From contig NZ_CP089928.1 of the NCBI RefSeq assembly GCF_021290385.1, positions 3,924,001-3,988,000 on the forward strand: a DNA stretch of 64,000 nucleotides. The letters are read 5' to 3'. This DNA is from Microbulbifer sp. YPW16 (GTDB lineage Bacteria; Pseudomonadota; Gammaproteobacteria; Pseudomonadales; Cellvibrionaceae). Positions 61,141 through 64,000 of the stretch are shown one piece after another. The notes under the pieces were generated by a model. The model was not told the origin of the DNA. It did not search any database and saw only the letters and a program-made list of their open reading frames with translations. The translations under genes were made by a program, and so were the position numbers. How positions within the stretch are numbered: position 1 is the stretch's first letter; every line of letters starts with the position of its first letter.

Positions 61141-61338
61141 ATGCTGCAACTGCCTGGGAAAAAAGTTGCACTATTCGGCGGAACGATGATCCCGGCTATT
61201 CTGGTTTCACAGAATGTGCGGTTGATCTCAATCCTGGTGATTCTGCAGGTTGCGAATACCTCAGGGGGAGGAGCTGCATCTAAAAAAGACGGCTGGCGCA
61301 ATCCTCCATTCAGCTCGAAATACTACCCCTGGTTATAG
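61141..61338 (+). CDS. Possible small membrane peptide gene
   Basis: A 65-codon frame with AAAGGAG 8 nt before its ATG, better than expected by chance. The peptide has a hydrophobic stretch (about residues 12-38), then SGGGAASKKDG and an aromatic-rich end (NPPFSSKYYPWL). It is less GC-rich in third positions than the rest of the window. A competing minus-strand frame (61092-61301) lacks a good start. No family is recognised. The strong minus-strand terminator nearby shows the region is transcribed, but not on which strand this peptide is used. Confidence 0.35.
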   Translation: MLQLPGKKVALFGGTMIPAILVSQNVRLISILVILQVANTSGGGAASKKDGWRNPPFSSKYYPWL

Positions 61339-61439
61339 TGATCTCTGGCTTCATGAGGCCACGCTGAAAACAGATTGGTATGGAAGTGCCAGTTGGGGGT
61401 GCATATTGTCTGGGGTGTCTCACCGGGGCAATGTCCAGC

Positions 61440-62120
61440 CTAGCGGATAAACCGCAACCATCGCCACAGGCTGAGCATTTCTGTCAGGGCACCGGCAAAG
61501 TAGGTGAGCGCCGCTGCCTTGAGCACCGACCTGACCGCGGGCATGTGCTCCGCAGGTACATATCCCTCTTCCAGGATCGGCAGCGCTTTGTTGAAACTGG
61601 CGTCATACTCCTCTGGCAGGATGGCGGCATACATCAGCGCGGATGCCATCATGGTCAGCACACCGATTGCCACGGCAACAGCGAAGATATGGGGAACCCT
61701 GGCGACCAGGGCCAGGGAAGAGATTGCCAGCATCAGCCCGGTGCCCAGCCTCCGGATAAAGAAGGCTTTGCCCATATGTTTCTGCCGCAGGTGGCTGACG
61801 GGCTCGTTGCGGGTAAACTGGATCGCGTGCCCGACTTCGTGGGCGGCCACGGCGACAGCCGTCAGGGACTTGCCGTCGTGGACCCGGGGGCTCAGTGAGA
61901 CTATTTTCTTCGCCGGGTCGTAGTGGTCACCATTCGGCCGTCCCCGTTCCACGGTGACGCCGTCGAGGCCGAAACGCTCGACCAGGTGGCGGGCCAGCTC
62001 GCCTCCGGTGCCCGGCATGGCCTCCCGCTGTTTCGAGTGGCGCCACATCACCAGCTGGACCCAGAGCGAGGGGCCGTATACCAGCAATATGACGAGCAGA
62101 GCTCCAAGTCCGTAAATCAT
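61440..62120 (-). CDS. YugP-like zinc metallopeptidase (membrane)
   Basis: A 226 aa membrane metallopeptidase of the YugP/Zn_peptidase_2 group. The zinc motif is AAHEVGHAIQ (HExxH, about residues 93-97), in the context VSLSPRVHDGKSLTAVAVAAHEVGHA. Transmembrane helices lie at the N-terminus (~3-23) and at ~125-165. The conserved LPEEYDASFNKALPILEEGYV near the C-terminus is diagnostic, with another helix after it. The ATG at 62120 has an AGGGAA site. The substrate is unknown. The downstream transcript likely ends at the terminator at 61029-61053. Confidence 0.9.
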   Translation of the reverse strand: MIYGLGALLVILLVYGPSLWVQLVMWRHSKQREAMPGTGGELARHLVERFGLDGVTVERGRPNGDHYDPAKKIVSLSPRVHDGKSLTAVAVAAHEVGHAIQFTRNEPVSHLRQKHMGKAFFIRRLGTGLMLAISSLALVARVPHIFAVAVAIGVLTMMASALMYAAILPEEYDASFNKALPILEEGYVPAEHMPAVRSVLKAAALTYFAGALTEMLSLWRWLRFIR

Positions 62121-62227
62121 GTCCGGTTCCCTGTTATCTGCTTACCCCGCACCCGGAGGGAAATCTCTCCTGCTGCGGGGGACCAGTCTATCGGAATTGC
62201 GCGCTGGCGAGCCACATCGGTCGTGCT

Positions 62228-63703
62228 TTAGTGGTGCTTTGCCGGGATCGCCTGCACCACCTTCAGGAAGTACTCCCAGAAATTCGCCACGCTCTCGATA
62301 TGTACCCGCTCTTCCGGCGAATGCGCGCGGCGGATCGTGGGTCCGAAGGAAACCATATCCCAGTGGGGGTAGGGCTTGGCCAGCAGGCCGCACTCCAGGC
62401 CGGCATGGATGACCTTTACTTCCGGCTCGGCGCCGGTCATATCCTTGTAGACATCTTTCATCAATGCAAGCAGGGGTGACTTCACATTGGGCGTCCAGCC
62501 CGGGTAGGCGTTATCCAGCGACACAGTTGCGCCGGCCAGCTCAAATGCGGCGGCGACATTGAGACCGTGCTGGTCGCGGGCGCTGTCGGAGAGGCTGCGT
62601 ACCAGGCACTGCACACGCACCCGGTATTCGCCGTCATTTTCTTCAGTAACCACGCGGGCCAGGTTGTTGGAGGTTTCGGCGATGCCCTCCAGGGTGGTGC
62701 TCATGCGCTCCACGCCACTGGGGCAGGCGCGCAGCATGCGGATAACCCTGCGCTCGCTCTCCCGGTCCATGACAGATGCCGGGGCTTCGGTTTCCTCTAC
62801 CGCGATATCCAGTTTCGGTTCGTTGTCGAGTTCGGCTTTGCTCACTGCGCGTTCCTGCAGGACAATTTCCATCAGCCGGGCGGCATTGTCCGCAGGTACC
62901 GTGAGGGTGCTGAAGGATTCGCGCGGGATGGCATTGCGCAGGGTGCCGCCATCGAGCGCGGCAATGCGCAGCCCTTCGATCTCCCGGATGGCGGTATCGA
63001 TAATACGGTTGGCGATCTTGTTGGCGTTGCCGCGGCCCTTGTCGATATCCAGCCCGGAGTGGCCGCCGCGCAGGCCGCGCACACTCAGGCGGAAGGCCTT
63101 GTGGCCCGCCGGCAGTGGTTCGGCGGAGTAGGGTAGTGCCACGTTGATATCCACGCCGCCGGCGCAGCCCACGTACAGCTCGCCCTCGTCCTCGGTATCC
63201 AGGTTCAACAGCAGCTCGGCCTCAAAATGGCCCGGCTGCAGGTGCTTGGCGCCGGTCATTCCTGCTTCCTCATCGATCGTCAGCAGGGCTTCCAGCGGCG
63301 GGTGCGGTATATCCGTGCTCTCCAGCAGCGCCAGGATGGCCGCTACGCCGATGCCGTTATCCGCGCCCAGGGTCGTGCCAGTGGCGGTGACCCAGTCGCC
63401 GTCGATCTGCGGGCGGATTGGATCCCTGAGGAAGTCGTGGTCAGTGTCGGCGTTCTTCTGCGGCACCATATCCACGTGGCTCTGCATGGCGAGGATCTTG
63501 CGGTCCTCCATGCCGGGAGTGGCCGGTTTCTTGATGATGATATTGCCGATCTGGTCCAGCCTGGCTTCCAGTCCACGTTCTTTGCAGAAGTCGAGGATGT
63601 AGGCCACCACCTTTTCCTCGTGCTTTGAGGGCCGGGGAATCTCGCACAGCCTGGAGAAATGTTTCCACAGCGGGGTCGGGTTCAGTTCGGCAATGGATGA
63701 CAT
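62228..63703 (-). CDS. pepD: Aminoacyl-histidine dipeptidase PepD
   Basis: PepD is a cytosolic M20-family di-zinc peptidase that cleaves Xaa-His and other dipeptides. The 491 aa protein opens ELNPTPLWKHFSRLCEIPRPSKHEE. It has QSHVDMVPQKN with the first His and Asp, GTTLGADNGIGVAAILALLE with the bridging Asp, and LTIDEEAGMTGA with the catalytic and metal-binding Glu. It ends LECGLLAKPYPHWDMVSFGPTIRRAHSPEERVHIES. The ATG at 63703 has a GAAGGA site. It is a single gene with a TATAAT box about 120 bp upstream. Confidence 0.96.
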   Translation of the reverse strand: MSSIAELNPTPLWKHFSRLCEIPRPSKHEEKVVAYILDFCKERGLEARLDQIGNIIIKKPATPGMEDRKILAMQSHVDMVPQKNADTDHDFLRDPIRPQIDGDWVTATGTTLGADNGIGVAAILALLESTDIPHPPLEALLTIDEEAGMTGAKHLQPGHFEAELLLNLDTEDEGELYVGCAGGVDINVALPYSAEPLPAGHKAFRLSVRGLRGGHSGLDIDKGRGNANKIANRIIDTAIREIEGLRIAALDGGTLRNAIPRESFSTLTVPADNAARLMEIVLQERAVSKAELDNEPKLDIAVEETEAPASVMDRESERRVIRMLRACPSGVERMSTTLEGIAETSNNLARVVTEENDGEYRVRVQCLVRSLSDSARDQHGLNVAAAFELAGATVSLDNAYPGWTPNVKSPLLALMKDVYKDMTGAEPEVKVIHAGLECGLLAKPYPHWDMVSFGPTIRRAHSPEERVHIESVANFWEYFLKVVQAIPAKHH

Positions 63704-63773
63704 ATTGCGTCCTTCTTCCTTTATTTATTTCTGGCGCGGTCCCGGCCGGATGGGCTGGCCGCGGGTATGAGCC

Positions 63774-63794
63774 GGCCGGGCTTGTGGCCCGGCC
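63774..63794. other. 8-bp hairpin in the pepD leader region
   Basis: GGCCGGGC and GCCCGGCC pair around a 5-nt loop (TTGTG). It lies between the candidate pepD promoter and ATG, so it would form in the pepD leader, or it may help terminate upstream transcription. No T-run follows. Confidence 0.35.
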
Positions 63795-63822
63795 CGGGAA
63801 ATTGCGGTGGCAATTATAGGAT

Positions 63823-63828
63823 TGGGGG
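63823..63828 (-). promoter_or_regulatory. Candidate -10 box for pepD
   Basis: TATAAT on the minus strand lies about 120 bp upstream of the pepD ATG. A poor -35 (TGTCAC) is 17 bp further upstream. The leader would be about 110 nt and contain the hairpin at 63774-63794. Confidence 0.35.
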
Positions 63829-63845
63829 CGGGGGAGTGACAGGTG

Positions 63846-63869
63846 GGCGCGGCCCGGAAGGGCCGCGCC
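63846..63869 (-). terminator. Strong hairpin after the RNase R-like gene
   Basis: GGCGCGGCCC and GGGCCGCGCC form a perfect 10-bp stem with a 4-nt loop, 7 bp after the stop codon of the minus-strand gene ending at 63876. No T-run follows, but such stable GC stems commonly mark transcript ends in GC-rich genomes. Confidence 0.5.
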
Positions 63870-63875
63870 AGTGCA

Positions 63876-64000
63876 TTACTCGTCCGCAGCGGAGGTGGCA
63901 GCCTCTGTGGCCACGGGGATACCGCCGCCGACCACCTCAAAGGCGATGCGGCGCTTGTCCACGTCGACACTGCCTACCTTTACGGTCACCGGTTGCTCCA
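63876..64000 (-). CDS. rnr: 3' end of a probable RNase R gene (partial)
   Basis: The last 41 codons of a minus-strand gene running into the window edge. The sequence EQPVTVKVGSVDVDKRRIAFEVVGG fits the end of the S1 RNA-binding domain of RNase R (consensus VxVxVxxVDxDxRxIxFE). A short, Ala/Thr-rich tail (ATEAATSAADE) follows. RNase R is a 3'-5' exoribonuclease. Other S1-domain proteins could end similarly, so the assignment is probable, not certain. Confidence 0.6.
   Translation of the reverse strand, partial: EQPVTVKVGSVDVDKRRIAFEVVGGGIPVATEAATSAADE

Overview
The window is GC-rich, densely packed chromosomal DNA from a Gram-negative gammaproteobacterium. The evidence is the TamA-TamB pair, RdgC, an ElaA-type acetyltransferase, the DUF1415 and DUF2058 families, PepD, a probable RNase R end, and several TonB/outer-membrane-barrel and lipoprotein genes. 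The secreted GH13 amylase with a CBM20 module, the two AbgT transporters, and the many exported hydrolases and amidohydrolases fit a marine, polymer-degrading member of the Cellvibrionales (Microbulbifer-like). That placement is inference from gene content. I saw no rRNA, tRNA, CRISPR array, transposase or prophage genes.

Layout. 0-6 kb: TamA and TamB outer-membrane assembly genes. 6-10 kb: a MocA-like nucleotidyltransferase, MtfA peptidase, SRAP protein, Nudix hydrolase and CYTH protein. 10-15.4 kb: trpS, an AbgT transporter, an SMR efflux protein, then a probable Fur-controlled pair (a small membrane protein and a PepSY transmembrane protein). 15.4-26 kb: ElaA, MscS, a lipase, a haem-motif outer-membrane barrel divergent from a BLUF photoreceptor, a TTC38-like protein, small membrane proteins, a haloalkane dehalogenase-like hydrolase, MAPEG and patatin proteins. 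26-36.8 kb: DUF1415/DUF2058, a second AbgT transporter, a large coiled-coil MscS channel, the amylase, a tandem hotdog protein, a zinc ribbon, a DCC protein and maltose acetyltransferase. 36.9-45.4 kb: two exported amidohydrolases, an erythromycin-esterase-like protein, an enoyl-CoA hydratase-like protein, an S33-type peptidase, and an unusual metal-ribbon/hydrolase fusion. 46-52.4 kb: gnd, lipoproteins, an outer-membrane protein, rdgC and an esterase. 52.6-57.2 kb: the most unusual locus. 57.2-64 kb: an alkaline-phosphatase-fold protein with its TonB receptor, a YugP-like peptidase, pepD and the end of a probable RNase R gene.

Most notable is the three-gene plus-strand cassette at 52670-57163. 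It encodes a membrane-anchored TIR-TPR protein with an intact candidate catalytic glutamate, a small DP-EP-like protein whose start overlaps the TIR stop by 8 nt, and a two-transmembrane protein with two TrkA-N/RCK nucleotide-binding domains and a C-terminal RyR domain. TIR (NAD-consuming), RCK (nucleotide-sensing) and bacterial RyR domains (proposed to bind nucleotide-derived ligands in conflict systems) suggest a nucleotide-signalled membrane effector or immune-type module. This function is inference. All annotations come from reading the sequence and recognising families; no database search was run.
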